64,000 bases of DNA from Corticibacter populi (lineage in GTDB: Bacteria > Pseudomonadota > Gammaproteobacteria > Burkholderiales > Burkholderiaceae_C): NCBI RefSeq assembly GCF_004217315.1, contig NZ_SGWR01000004.1:479689-543688 (forward strand), read 5' to 3'. This document shows, piece after piece, positions 8,001 to 16,070 of the stretch. Numbering within the stretch: the first letter of the stretch is position 1; the number at the start of each line of letters is the position of its first letter. The notes beneath the pieces were generated by a model. The model was not told the DNA's origin and did no database searches. It saw only the letters and a program-made list of their open reading frames with translations. A program made the translations under genes and the position numbers.

Positions 8001-9663
8001 GCCAAGCCCCTTGCAGAAGCCGGCCGATACGGCGCGGCCACTGGTGCTGCAGCACCAGCCCGCCGAGGCCGGTGCGACGGAACTCTGGCAGCTCGACTGG
8101 GGGGAGCTTGTCGCGGCGCGCTACCGGCTGACCGTGCCGACCGATGCGGCGGCGCCCCGCCAGGTGCAGCAGGGTCAGGTGTTCGTTGGCGACTTCAGCG
8201 CCGACGAGCGCCGCCACCCCGAATTCATCGCGGCGCCGTTCGTCGAACTGCCGCAGCCACCGAGGGTACAGGTCTATGTGGACCTGCCCGAGCTGGATGC
8301 GCAGGCCTGGTACCGGCTGTTGGCGGCTCCTGCCGTGCCTGCCTCACCTGCTGCTACTGCTACTGCTGCCGCCGCGGCTACGGGTACGACCACGATGGGC
8401 ACTCCGCCAGCGTCCACTGCTTCTGCAACGGCCGCCGCCCCGCAGGAGCTCGTCTGGAAGGGCCTGATTCCAGATGTCTGGAATTGGCGGGTCGGCCGCC
8501 TGCAATGGGGCCCGCGCAATGTTCATGGGCTTCGGATGCAGCTCTACCAGGCACCCGATGGCCAACCGATCTGGCATGCCAATGTGCAGGCGCAGGAGAT
8601 GCTCGGCGCCTTGGAATACCACCCGGATTACCTGGAGCGCACCGGCCTGGTGCGCGGGCGGCTCCAGTACCTGGAACTGCCCGAGGCAATCACCGAATCG
8701 CTGGGTGCGGCCGATGCGGCATCGCCGGATGCCGCAGCGCCGGCAGCCGGCAGCGGGCTGCAGCGCCTGCCGACGCTCGATCTGGAAATCGATCGCCTGC
8801 TGTTCGCCAGCCGCGACTGGGGCAAGGTGGCCCTGCAGGCCATGAACCGTGTCGAGGCGGGCGTGCCTTCGCAATGGCGCATCAACCACCTGAGCATCGA
8901 CACCCCCGAGGCCCGTTTGAGCGCCAGCGGCAACTGGGAGGATCTGCAGCCAGACTCCCGCCCGCACACCCTGCTCGAAGGGCGCAAGCGCATGGCCATG
9001 GACTTTTCGCTGGAGCTGCGCGATGCCGGCCGGTTATTGGCGCGCCTTGGCATGCCCGGCCTGCTGCGCGGCGGCAAGGGCAGCCTCGAGGGGCGGCTGG
9101 GCTGGCTGGGCTCGCCCGTCGAGCTGGACTTGCCCAGCCTCAATGGGCGCTTTCACATCAATGTGGGCCAGGGCCAGTTCCTGCGGGCCGATGCCGGCAT
9201 GGCACGTTTGCTGGGCGTGCTCAGCCTGCAGGCGCTGCCGAGGCGGCTGACGCTGGATTTTCGTGATGTCTTCAGCGAGGGTTTCGCCTTCGATGCGGTG
9301 CAGGGCGACGTGCAGATGGCCGCCGGCAAGGCGCACACCAGCAATCTGCAGATGCAGGGCGTCAACGCTGCCGTGGCGCTCGAAGGCTCGGCCGATCTGG
9401 TGCGGGAGACGCAGGACATCCGCGTCGTGGTGGTCCCCGAGGTGAACACCCTGGCGGCTTCGCTGGTGGCCACGGCCATCAACCCGGCGATCGGGGCTGG
9501 CACGCTGCTGGCCCAGTTGCTGCTGGACAAGCCGCTGGCCGATGCCACCACGCGAGCCTTTCACATCCATGGCTCCTGGCAGGAGCCGGTGGTTGACCGC
9601 GTCGGCGCGGCTGCGGCGGCACCTGCTGCGCCCGCTGCCGATGGCGGTGATCCGGCCCCTTGA
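5098..9663 (+). CDS. yhdP: YhdP/AsmA2-family inter-membrane lipid transport protein, 1521 aa
   Basis: This very large envelope protein has a single N-terminal transmembrane helix (about residues 15-42, rich in Ala and Leu) followed by about 1470 mainly beta-forming periplasmic residues. This is the architecture of the TIGR02099/YhdP family, AsmA-like bridge proteins that carry phospholipid from inner to outer membrane. Family-like segments include the AsmA-type N-terminus (LGAPLRIGSIEALPNGLLP) and a C-terminal AsmA2 region (KGSLEGRLGWLGSPVELDL and GQGQFLRADAGMARLLGVLS). A low-complexity Ala/Thr linker lies near residues 1080-1125. The start at MSSSSHPS just ahead of the membrane helix is chosen over an upstream in-frame ATG. 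Assignment to the family is firm; lipid transport is known for E. coli YhdP and inferred here. Confidence 0.88.
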   Translation: MSSSSHPSRWLRGLTVLTRWALRLALAGWALALLALVLLHAWVLPHLQDWKPRLEAWGSAALGAPLRIGSIEALPNGLLPAVRVRGLQVLDAGEATLEVPEAILALSPRSLWRGSMEQLALRHPHLQVRQTPTGLRVAGQDVAWPEAGQPPSGDLPPMLLWLLRQPELLIEGGRLSWQPAAVADHAGFGDAAVDDADGVTMAAPGPAWHIDGIELLMRYQPLSLRHEWSVRLQPSWTGAAALELRAQLRRPLLAVGDAAGWPRWSGQVYIRWPQFDVAALAPVVAALPPLQGIDWQQLKPEGRLGVQTWLELDDGQLRRLTADVVGRDVQARLPGASMSLALDELQSRLRASHAPSAEGSDWEVQSEGLRFSAQGLSWQDGDVHWQYHQPSQPRQSALMSDGARRGASRWPQALPARMRLAVSTIDVAALSRVLGALAWEPQDAQAAPPARPDFVEANADQAWSMALLGRMLQRWQPSGTLRDLALEWQGRAGEVAPHWRVQAHVEALRLGMDAPAEGPALPLGLAGWSGALQADAHGGAFIARVRDGLLRLPTVFEEPELPLQTLDAELRWRLGPHGQLDVEAPSVRFANADAKGELQAHWRTLNDDELAAPVADVPASRYPGVLQLNGTLSDADGARAARYLPLTVAADVRRYVREAVQKGRIRQADVDVHGDLRHFPFDPVHEERAGASGELFRIVAELEDVDYRYAPHYLLHESTGTAGSPALVWPDLQAVGATLRFEGNRMALAVREGHLRDAPALRIASGSSARIDDLGHAVLQVDATLDGPLQPQLERLARSPVARMTDHLMDALTATGDARLRLQLGLPLDSRHGGDYRVQGELQLKGNDLQWWPEVPVLQGASGLVRFTDKGFDSQDLRGRALGGELRLTAAMDERTRGQPTHTRVQAQGRLSAAGLQTYLQRATGGGPVLTMARALEGESDYRLDLQLLGQRPYLSFSSDMVGMASHLPSPLQKPADTARPLVLQHQPAEAGATELWQLDWGELVAARYRLTVPTDAAAPRQVQQGQVFVGDFSADERRHPEFIAAPFVELPQPPRVQVYVDLPELDAQAWYRLLAAPAVPASPAATATAAAAATGTTTMGTPPASTASATAAAPQELVWKGLIPDVWNWRVGRLQWGPRNVHGLRMQLYQAPDGQPIWHANVQAQEMLGALEYHPDYLERTGLVRGRLQYLELPEAITESLGAADAASPDAAAPAAGSGLQRLPTLDLEIDRLLFASRDWGKVALQAMNRVEAGVPSQWRINHLSIDTPEARLSASGNWEDLQPDSRPHTLLEGRKRMAMDFSLELRDAGRLLARLGMPGLLRGGKGSLEGRLGWLGSPVELDLPSLNGRFHINVGQGQFLRADAGMARLLGVLSLQALPRRLTLDFRDVFSEGFAFDAVQGDVQMAAGKAHTSNLQMQGVNAAVALEGSADLVRETQDIRVVVVPEVNTLAASLVATAINPAIGAGTLLAQLLLDKPLADATTRAFHIHGSWQEPVVDRVGAAAAAPAAPAADGGDPAP

Positions 9664-9724
9664 AGGAATTGAAGTTTTTTTGGGGGGCCGGACGGCGGCT
9701 TCCTCGTCCCTGCGTTCGGCCATG

Positions 9725-9748
9725 AAAAAGCCTGCCGACTGGCAGGCT
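9725..9748 (-). terminator. intrinsic terminator of the OmpA-type lipoprotein gene
   Basis: Read on the minus strand, AGCCTGCC, an AGTC loop and GGCAGGCT are followed by TTTTT. It begins 28 bases after the stop codon of the lipoprotein gene. Confidence 0.85.
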
Positions 9749-9776
9749 GGGTCAAAGGCCGGGAGGCTCTTCGCGC

Positions 9777-10412
9777 TTACCGGGCGCGCTCGCCCACGAA
9801 GATCTCGACGCGGCGGTTGCGGGCGCGGCCATCGACCGTGGCGTTGCTGGCCACCGGCTCGTAGGAGCCGCGCCCATCGATCTGGACGCGCTGGCCGGCC
9901 ACGCCGCGGCTGACCAGGTACTGGCGGGTGCTTTCGGCGCGCTGGCGCGAGAGCGGGTTGTTGATGGAATCGTTGCCGGTGCTGTCGGTGTGGCCGACGA
10001 TGACGATGTCGGTGTCCGGGTTGTTGCGCAGGCTGTTGGCGAACTGGTCGAGCAGCGGTGCGAACTGCGGCTTGATGTCGGAGCGGTTGGTGTCGAACGA
10101 GATGTCGCTCGGGATGTTGAGCTTGAGGCGGTTGTCGTCGGTCTGGGTGACCACCACGCCGGTGTTGGCCATGGCGCGGTCCATCTCGGCGCGCTGGTGC
10201 TCCATGCGCTGCGACCAGACATAGCCGCCCAGGCCGCCGAGCGTCGCGCCGATGGCTGCGCCCTTGCCGTCGCCGGCAATGCCGCCGACCACCGCGCCGA
10301 TGCCGGCGCCGATGCCGGTGTTGCGCTGGGTTTCGGTCATGTTGGCGCAGCCTGCCAGTGTGAAGGCCGCCGCAGTGGCGATGACCATGGCGAGTTGACG
10401 TTGTTGTTTCAT
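9777..10412 (-). CDS. OmpA-family outer-membrane lipoprotein with glycine zipper, 211 aa
   Basis: The signal peptide ends in a lipobox (LAGC, acylated Cys22), so the mature protein should be a lipoprotein. Residues about 33-66 form a glycine-zipper segment (GIGAGIGAVVGG, then GATLGGLGGYVW). Residues about 95-205 are an OmpA C-terminal peptidoglycan-binding domain with the hallmark GHTDSTGNDSINNPLSRQRA. This resembles the YiaD/Pal-like group that anchors the outer membrane to peptidoglycan. The start is supported by AGGAG seven bases upstream. It is a single-gene unit ending in a strong terminator. The precise role (envelope integrity) is inferred from the family. Confidence 0.9.
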   Translation of the reverse strand: MKQQRQLAMVIATAAAFTLAGCANMTETQRNTGIGAGIGAVVGGIAGDGKGAAIGATLGGLGGYVWSQRMEHQRAEMDRAMANTGVVVTQTDDNRLKLNIPSDISFDTNRSDIKPQFAPLLDQFANSLRNNPDTDIVIVGHTDSTGNDSINNPLSRQRAESTRQYLVSRGVAGQRVQIDGRGSYEPVASNATVDGRARNRRVEIFVGERAR

Positions 10413-10697
10413 AGGGCTTCTCCTGATGCACCCTGGAACGAGTGACATGTTTTTACCGTGTGGATTGGCGTGGCCGCCAGACAGTGCGTGGAATAATGCG
10501 CGCTGGCCGTCACACGGCATGCAGTATCGCGCATCTAGCCCGCGCGCAATGAAGGACAAATCCTTCAATCGTGATCTTGTGTGTCGTCTTTGTCAGTCTT
10601 TGTTTCTTCCCGGAAGGTGCCGCGAGATGCCCCGCGTGCCGCGGCGTCGCGGTGCGATGTCTGCGGCGTCCGCATGGTCTCCAGTCACAGCCATCCC

Positions 10698-11885
10698 ATG
10701 CTCCATACCCTGATCCGTTGCATCTCCCGCGCCTCCCGCATGCCCCTGCTGGTGGCCGCTGTTGGCGTGCTGGCCGCTTGTGGCACGCAGCCCAAGGCGC
10801 CCGACGAGCGGCCCTCCGAGGCGGTGGTGCAGCCGCGTGCGCTGCCGGTTCTGCAGGCGCATCCGATCGGCCCCAGCGTCAAACGCGAGAATGCGCTGTG
10901 GACGCCGGTGTCCTGGGGCGACCTGCCGGGTTTCGAGCAGGACGACTTCTCCAACGCCTGGGCCTCCTGGGTGCGCAGCTGCGAGCGCCCGCATGCCAGC
11001 TGGCTGCAGGCCTGCGCGCAGGTGCGCGAGCTGCTGATGGCCGACGACGCCCAGCGCCGCCAGTGGATGCGGGCCGCGCTGCAGCCCTATCTGGTGCGTT
11101 CATCCGGCGGCAGCGACCTGGGCATGCTGACGGCCTACTATGAGCCGGTCATGCAGGCGCGGCGCCTGCCGGACGAGGGCTTCGGCGTGCCGCTCTACGG
11201 CTTGCCGGCCGGCTTCAACGGCAATGGCACCTGGTTCAACCGCCAGCAAATCGAGGGCGGCCACCCCGGCGCCCAGGCGGCGCTGCGCGGGCGCGAAATC
11301 GCCTGGCTGAGCGATCCGGTCGATGCGCTGGTGCTGCACATCCAGGGCTCGGGCCGGCTCATCCTGCAGGAGCCTGACGGCCAGGTGCGCCAGGTGCGCG
11401 TGGCCTATGCGGCCACCAACAACCACCCCTACAAGAGCGTGGGGCGCTGGCTGCTTGAACGCCGCCTCATCACCGATGCGAGCTGGCCGGGCATCAAGGC
11501 CTGGGTCGACGCCAATCCGGCGCGCGTGCAGGAGATGCTCTGGAGCAATCCGCGCTACGTGTTCTTCCGCGAGGAGGCACTGCCGGCCGAGGAGATCGAG
11601 ATCGGCCCGCGCGGCGCGCAGGGCGTGCCCCTGACACCGGGGCGCTCCATTGCGGTGGACCGCCGCAGCATTCCCTATGGCACGCCGGTCTGGCTGATGA
11701 CGGCCGGCCCCACGCTCAACGAGCAGCGGCTGGTGCTGGCGCAGGACACCGGCAGCGCCATCGTCGGCGCGGTGCGAGCCGACTATTTCATTGGCTGGGG
11801 CAAGGAGGCCGGAGACCTCGCCGGCCGCGTCAAGCAAGACCTGTACCTCTGGGCACTCTGGCCCAAAGGTGCGCCGCTGCCCTGA
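10698..11885 (+). CDS. mltA: membrane-bound lytic murein transglycosylase A, 395 aa
   Basis: MltA cleaves the glycan strand of peptidoglycan to 1,6-anhydromuropeptides from the outer-membrane inner face. The N-terminus is a lipoprotein signal peptide with lipobox LAAC (Cys28). The body holds the MltA barrel region (LTAYYEPVMQARR, VDALVLHIQGSGRL, VAYAATNNHPYKSVGRWL) and the C-terminal 3D domain with LAQDTGSAIVGAVRADYFIGWG, which includes the catalytic Asp context of E. coli MltA. The ATG at 10698 gives a conventional signal peptide; an ATG 24 bases upstream is also in frame. It converges with apt, with an inverted repeat overlapping the stop codon. Confidence 0.93.
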   Translation: MLHTLIRCISRASRMPLLVAAVGVLAACGTQPKAPDERPSEAVVQPRALPVLQAHPIGPSVKRENALWTPVSWGDLPGFEQDDFSNAWASWVRSCERPHASWLQACAQVRELLMADDAQRRQWMRAALQPYLVRSSGGSDLGMLTAYYEPVMQARRLPDEGFGVPLYGLPAGFNGNGTWFNRQQIEGGHPGAQAALRGREIAWLSDPVDALVLHIQGSGRLILQEPDGQVRQVRVAYAATNNHPYKSVGRWLLERRLITDASWPGIKAWVDANPARVQEMLWSNPRYVFFREEALPAEEIEIGPRGAQGVPLTPGRSIAVDRRSIPYGTPVWLMTAGPTLNEQRLVLAQDTGSAIVGAVRADYFIGWGKEAGDLAGRVKQDLYLWALWPKGAPLP

Positions 11886-11919
11886 GAACCTGACCATAGA
11901 AAGAACGTGAACAGGTTCT
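11885..11919. repeat. inverted repeat with dispersed repeat core AAGAACGTGAACAGGTTCT
   Basis: AGAACCTG (11885-11892) and CAGGTTCT (11912-11919) can form a hairpin just after the mltA stop codon in the gap between convergent mltA and apt. The right arm extends into a 19-mer (11901-11919) nearly identical to the hairpin arms at 2015-2063. The left arm matches only its first 8 bases. It may act as a weak terminator. Confidence 0.55.
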
Positions 11920-11993
11920 GATCCCCCTGGAAGGCGGATTCCCGACGGTGCCGCTGGCGCCCGCGGCTTGGCGCTGCGGTTGGCTCAGTGCCT

Positions 11994-12560
11994 TCAGTGC
12001 CCCTCGAAATCCACCAGCGTGAAGAGCGAGTGACCGCTGGCGCGAACCTTGCCGGAGCCGCCCAGCTCCGGCAGGTCGACGATGGCGGCGCACTCCGTCA
12101 CCTCGGCACCCAGGCGCTCGAGCAGCTTGATGCCCGCCAGCATGGTGCCGCCGGTGGCCACCAGGTCGTCGATCAGTAGCACGCGCTGGCCGCGCGTGAC
12201 GGCGTCGGTGTGGATCTCGACACTGGCATTGCCGTATTCCAGTTCGTAGGTTTCTTCCACGGTGGTGAAAGGCAGCTTGCCCTTCTTGCGGATCGGCACG
12301 AAGCCGACGTTGAGCGCATAGGCGACCACCGCGCCGATGATGAAGCCGCGCGCATCCAGCCCGGCCACCACATCGGGGCGCAGCCCGGGGGCCATGTAGC
12401 GGTGCACGAAGGCATCGGCGAGCACGCGGAACACCTGCGGGTCCTGCAGCAGCGGCGTGATGTCGCGGAACTGCACGCCCGTGCTGGGCCAGTCGGGGAC
12501 GGTGCGGATGTGTTCGCGCAGGAATCGCGAGACGTTCAGGGCGCTGGTGGTCGGGGGCAT
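11994..12560 (-). CDS. apt: adenine phosphoribosyltransferase, 188 aa
   Basis: Apt salvages adenine with PRPP to AMP in the cytoplasm. The PRPP-binding loop appears as [21 protein letters not shown], with the two acidic residues and the TGGT turn expected of type I phosphoribosyltransferases. [11 protein letters not shown] and [10 protein letters not shown] are typical Apt segments. Length is normal. The start at MPPTTSALN is taken because homology begins shortly after; the upstream in-frame extension is not family-like. It is transcribed away from the hydroxybutyryl-CoA dehydrogenase gene. Confidence 0.93.
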   Translation of the reverse strand: MPPTTSALNVSRFLREHIRTVPDWPSTGVQFRDITPLLQDPQVFRVLADAFVHRYMAPGLRPDVVAGLDARGFIIGAVVAYALNVGFVPIRKKGKLPFTTVEETYELEYGNASVEIHTDAVTRGQRVLLIDDLVATGGTMLAGIKLLERLGAEVTECAAIVDLPELGGSGKVRASGHSLFTLVDFEGH

Positions 12561-12738
12561 GGCGGTCGTCAAGTTGTCGTGCGGTGCGGAACGCGTAGTG
12601 TAAAGTCGCTCAGGTCTCGCGGTGTTCGGGCCGCCAGCCGCGACGGCACCGGCGGCGCAAGGGCCGATGCCCGGCAAGCAACCATCGGTCCGCTCCTCTT
12701 TCCCGATTTCCCCATCATTCACTTCAATGGAGTCAAGC

Positions 12739-13587
12739 ATGAGCATTCAAACCGTCGGCATCATCGGCGCCGGCACCATGGGCAATGGCATCGCGCAGGC
12801 CGTGGCGGCAGCCGGTCTGCAGGCCATTCTGGTGGACATTTCCGATGCGGCTGTGGAGAAGGGGCTGAGCACCGTGGCATCCAGCCTGGACCGCCTGGTC
12901 AAGAAGGAAAAGATCAGCGAAGCCGACAAGACGGCCATCCTGGGCCGCATCAGCGGCACCACCGATTACGCCCGACTCCGGCCCGCCGATCTGATCATCG
13001 AGGCAGCCACCGAGAACTACGAGCTGAAGATCAAGATCCTCAAGCAAATCGAGGCCATTGCCGCGCCGGATGCCATCATCGCTTCGAACACCTCGTCGAT
13101 CTCCATCACCAAGCTGGCGGCGCAGTCGGCCAGGCCCGAACAGTTCATCGGCATGCACTTCTTCAACCCAGTGCCGCTGATGGCGCTGGTGGAGGTGATC
13201 CGCGGCATCCAGACCAGCGATGCGACCAACGACAAGGTGGTGACGCTGGCGCGCGCGCTGGGCAAGACGCCGGTGGAAGTCAAGAATGCGCCGGGCTTTG
13301 TCGTCAACCGCATCCTGGTGCCGATGATCAACGAGGCCTTCTTCGTGCTGGCCGAAGGCACCGCCACCCCCGAGGCCATCGACGAGGCCATGAAGCTCGG
13401 CGCCAACCACCCGATCGGCCCGCTGGCGCTGGCCGACCTGATCGGCCTGGATGTGTGCCTGGCCGTCATGGAGGTCTATCTGGAGGAGTTCGGCGACAGC
13501 AAGTACCGCGCGGCACCGCTGCTGCGCGAACTGGTGGCCGCCGGCTACCTGGGCCGCAAGACCAAGCGCGGCGTCTACCAGTATTGA
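12739..13587 (+). CDS. 3-hydroxybutyryl-CoA dehydrogenase, 282 aa
   Basis: A two-domain NAD(P)-dependent 3-hydroxyacyl-CoA dehydrogenase interconverting 3-hydroxybutyryl-CoA and acetoacetyl-CoA. The Rossmann dinucleotide motif [11 protein letters not shown] lies at residues 7-17. [16 protein letters not shown] holds the catalytic His, the Asn-Pro signature follows, and [12 protein letters not shown] marks the domain junction. At 282 residues it is a stand-alone short enzyme (Hbd/PaaH type), not a fatty-acid oxidation fusion. GGAG lies eight bases before the ATG. An intrinsic terminator follows. Together with the acetyl-CoA acetyltransferase at 18 kb it would cover the C4 end of beta-oxidation or butyrate/PHB-type metabolism. 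Confidence 0.92.
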   Translation: MSIQTVGIIGAGTMGNGIAQAVAAAGLQAILVDISDAAVEKGLSTVASSLDRLVKKEKISEADKTAILGRISGTTDYARLRPADLIIEAATENYELKIKILKQIEAIAAPDAIIASNTSSISITKLAAQSARPEQFIGMHFFNPVPLMALVEVIRGIQTSDATNDKVVTLARALGKTPVEVKNAPGFVVNRILVPMINEAFFVLAEGTATPEAIDEAMKLGANHPIGPLALADLIGLDVCLAVMEVYLEEFGDSKYRAAPLLRELVAAGYLGRKTKRGVYQY

Positions 13588-13618
13588 GGACTGCAGGGCC
13601 TGTCGTGGTCCGACCCAG

Positions 13619-13644
13619 GGCGCCGGTGATGCCGGCGCCTTTTT
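13619..13644 (+). terminator. intrinsic terminator after the hydroxybutyryl-CoA dehydrogenase gene
   Basis: GGCGCCGG and CCGGCGCC arms with a 5-nt loop are followed directly by TTTTT, 31 bases after the stop codon. Confidence 0.9.
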
Positions 13645-13675
13645 GCTGTCTGCCGCATCGGCAAAGCAGGTTGCC

Positions 13676-13701
13676 GTTTGTGCCATTCGTTTGTGCCATT
13701 C
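13676..13701. repeat. perfect 13-bp tandem direct repeat upstream of ivd
   Basis: GTTTGTGCCATTC occurs twice head to tail with no spacer in the 240-bp gap before the isovaleryl-CoA dehydrogenase gene. It could be a pair of regulator sites or a replication-slippage duplication; the sequence does not decide. Confidence 0.6.
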
Positions 13702-13827
13702 CTGTCGCCCCGCTGTGCGGGCAGGACGCCTTCATGCACAATCGCCGGGCGGCCTGGAGCCGATTCCTGCGCCTGCGCGGCCTACCCGTGGGTTCGCCAC
13801 CTGCCAGATAGATCAAGGAGACAAACC

Positions 13828-15009
13828 ATGAGCGAGCTTCCCGGCCTGAACTTCCAGTTGGGCGAAGAGATCGATGCGCTGCGCGATGCGGTGCGCGACT
13901 TTGCCCAGAGCGAGATTGCCCCGCTGGCCGCCGAGGCCGACCGCAGCGACCAGTTTCCGATGCAGCTGTGGCGCCAGATGGGCGAGCTGGGTGTGCTGGG
14001 CATCACCGTGCCGGAGGCGTATGGCGGCGCCGGCATGGGCTACCTGGCGCACATGATCGCGATGGAGGAGATCTCGCGCGCCTCGGCCTCCATCGGCCTC
14101 TCGTATGGCGCGCACAGCAACCTCTGCGTCAACCAGATCAAGCGCAACGGCAGCGAGGAGCAGAAGCAGAAGTACCTGCCCAAGCTGATCTCGGGCGAGC
14201 ACGTCGGCGCCTTGGCGATGAGCGAGCCGGGCGCGGGCTCGGACGTCATCAGCATGAAGCTCAGGGCCGAGGACAAGGGCGGCTACTACCTGCTCAACGG
14301 CAACAAGATGTGGATCACCAACGGCCCCGATGCCGACACGCTGGTGGTTTACGCCAAGACCGAGCCCGAACTGGGCGCGCGCGGCGTGACGGCCTTTCTG
14401 ATCGAGAAGGGCATGCCGGGCTTCTCGGTCGCGCAAAAGCTCGACAAGCTGGGCATGCGCGGCAGCCACACCGGCGAGCTGGTGTTCGAGAACGTCGAAG
14501 TGCCGGATAGCCACATCCTGGGCGGACTCAACCAGGGCGCACGGGTACTCATGAGCGGGCTGGACTATGAGCGCGCCGTGCTGGCAGCAGGGCCGGTGGG
14601 CATCATGCAGGCGGTGATGGACAACGTCGTGCCCTACATCCACGACCGCAAGCAGTTCGGCCAGAGCATCGGCGAGTTCCAGCTCATCCAGGGCAAGGTG
14701 GCCGACATGTATACCGTGCTGCAGGCCGGTCGGGCCTTCCTCTACACCATCGGCAAGAACCTCGACATGCTGGGTGCCGAGCACGTGCGCCAGGTGCGCA
14801 AGGACTGCGCCTCGGTGATCCTCTGGTGCGCCGAGCAGGCCACCCGGATGGCCGGCGACGGCATCCAGATCTTCGGCGGCAATGGCTACATCAACGAATA
14901 CCCGCTGGGGCGGCTGTGGCGCGATGCCAAGCTTTACGAGATCGGGGCCGGCACCAGCGAGATCCGCCGCATGCTGATCGGGCGCGAGCTGTTTGCCGAG
15001 ACGCTGTGA
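13828..15009 (+). CDS. ivd: isovaleryl-CoA dehydrogenase, 393 aa
   Basis: This flavoenzyme oxidises isovaleryl-CoA to 3-methylcrotonyl-CoA in leucine catabolism and passes electrons to ETF. The acyl-CoA dehydrogenase signatures [13 protein letters not shown] and [17 protein letters not shown] are present. The catalytic glutamate sits at residue 249 in [13 protein letters not shown], the internal position characteristic of isovaleryl-CoA dehydrogenase rather than the C-terminal position of short-chain enzymes (where this protein has [13 protein letters not shown]). AAGGAG precedes the ATG. The carboxylase and lyase genes that usually follow in a leucine operon are not here; carbonic anhydrase follows after a 287-bp gap. 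Confidence 0.93.
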   Translation: MSELPGLNFQLGEEIDALRDAVRDFAQSEIAPLAAEADRSDQFPMQLWRQMGELGVLGITVPEAYGGAGMGYLAHMIAMEEISRASASIGLSYGAHSNLCVNQIKRNGSEEQKQKYLPKLISGEHVGALAMSEPGAGSDVISMKLRAEDKGGYYLLNGNKMWITNGPDADTLVVYAKTEPELGARGVTAFLIEKGMPGFSVAQKLDKLGMRGSHTGELVFENVEVPDSHILGGLNQGARVLMSGLDYERAVLAAGPVGIMQAVMDNVVPYIHDRKQFGQSIGEFQLIQGKVADMYTVLQAGRAFLYTIGKNLDMLGAEHVRQVRKDCASVILWCAEQATRMAGDGIQIFGGNGYINEYPLGRLWRDAKLYEIGAGTSEIRRMLIGRELFAETL

Positions 15010-15119
15010 GCCATCCGCGCAAAAGGGCTTCTTTGGGCGTCTGTTGCGCACAGTCCTTGCAGGGTGTGCGGGTTTGGGTGTATTCGGTCAGACTGGATAT
15101 CGTGCTGTGAAATAGCGGC

Positions 15120-15191
15120 ATTTCCCGTTTTTTGTGGGAAATAATGATTCAACGGTGCGCAAAAATCATCAAAACAGGGGATTTTCCCGTT
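15120..15191. promoter_or_regulatory. AT-rich control region upstream of carbonic anhydrase gene
   Basis: This stretch is clearly AT-richer than its surroundings. It holds a hairpin (ATTTCCC at 15120-15126, GGGAAAT at 15136-15142 around a T-rich loop), an ATGATT-N14-AATCAT inverted repeat (15144-15149, 15164-15169) and a second ATTTTCCCGTT at 15180. It may contain the end of the ivd transcript and the promoter of can. No promoter hexamers could be assigned with confidence. Confidence 0.35.
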
Positions 15192-15296
15192 CGTTCGAGA
15201 TGGCCTGCAGGGTGGCTGCGGCGTGGCCATGGCGGCTGGGCACGGACCATCATGCAGCGGTGCCAGAATACAGGCCGTTGAATATCGGGAACCAAG

Positions 15297-15965
15297 ATGC
15301 CAACTCTCAAGCAGTTGTTCGAGAACAATCGCAACTGGGCGGCGACCGTCGAGCGTGAAAAGCCAGGCTTTTTCACCCGCCTGCAGGCCCAGCAAAATCC
15401 CAAGTACATGTGGATCGGCTGCTCGGACAGCCGGGTGCCGGCCAACCAGATCACTGGTCTCGACCCCGGCGAGGTGTTCGTGCACCGCAACGTGGCCAAC
15501 GTGGTCGTGCCCACCGACCTGAATTGCCTCTCCACCATCCAGTACGCGGTGGACCAGCTCAAGATCGAGCACCTGATGGTGGTTGGCCATTACGGCTGTG
15601 GCGGCGTGTATGCGGCGCTCAACGACCAGCGCGCCGGCCTGGTCGACAACTGGCTGCGCCACGTCAAGGATGTGCGCGACCGCCACCGCGGCATCCTCGA
15701 CCAGATTCCGGCCGAGCAGCGCCATGCCGCGCTGTGCGAGCTCAATGCCATCGAGCAGGTCGTCAACGTGGCGCATACCACGGTGGTGCAGGATGCCTGG
15801 GACCAGGGGCAGAAGCTGATCCTGCACGGCTGGTGCTATCACCTCACCAACGGCCTGATCACCGACCTGGAGATGACCATCACCGGCAAGGATGCGCTGG
15901 CGCCCAGCTATGCCAGGGCGCTCGAGCGTGTGGCCGAAGTCAACCGCACTCCTTCGCCCGATTGA
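15297..15965 (+). CDS. can: beta-carbonic anhydrase, 222 aa
   Basis: Interconverts CO2 and bicarbonate in the cytoplasm. The zinc ligands and catalytic dyad fall at the same positions as in E. coli Can: Cys42, Asp44 and Arg46 in GCSDSRVPA, and His98 and Cys101 in GHYGCGGV. Length and the EVFVHRNVANVV segment fit the family. The gene starts at the first family-like Met. Bicarbonate supply is relevant to carboxylases and also to the cyanase encoded 6 kb away, which consumes bicarbonate; that link is inference. It is followed by aceK in the same direction after 105 bp. Confidence 0.95.
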   Translation: MPTLKQLFENNRNWAATVEREKPGFFTRLQAQQNPKYMWIGCSDSRVPANQITGLDPGEVFVHRNVANVVVPTDLNCLSTIQYAVDQLKIEHLMVVGHYGCGGVYAALNDQRAGLVDNWLRHVKDVRDRHRGILDQIPAEQRHAALCELNAIEQVVNVAHTTVVQDAWDQGQKLILHGWCYHLTNGLITDLEMTITGKDALAPSYARALERVAEVNRTPSPD

Positions 15966-16070
15966 CGAGAAGGCGCTGGCGCTGCCGTCTGCTCCTGCGG
16001 TCTGGTGGTTTTCCCCAGGTCGACAGGCCTGGGGCCGCTTGAGGCGGCGCCGGGTTTGTAAACTGGGGCC

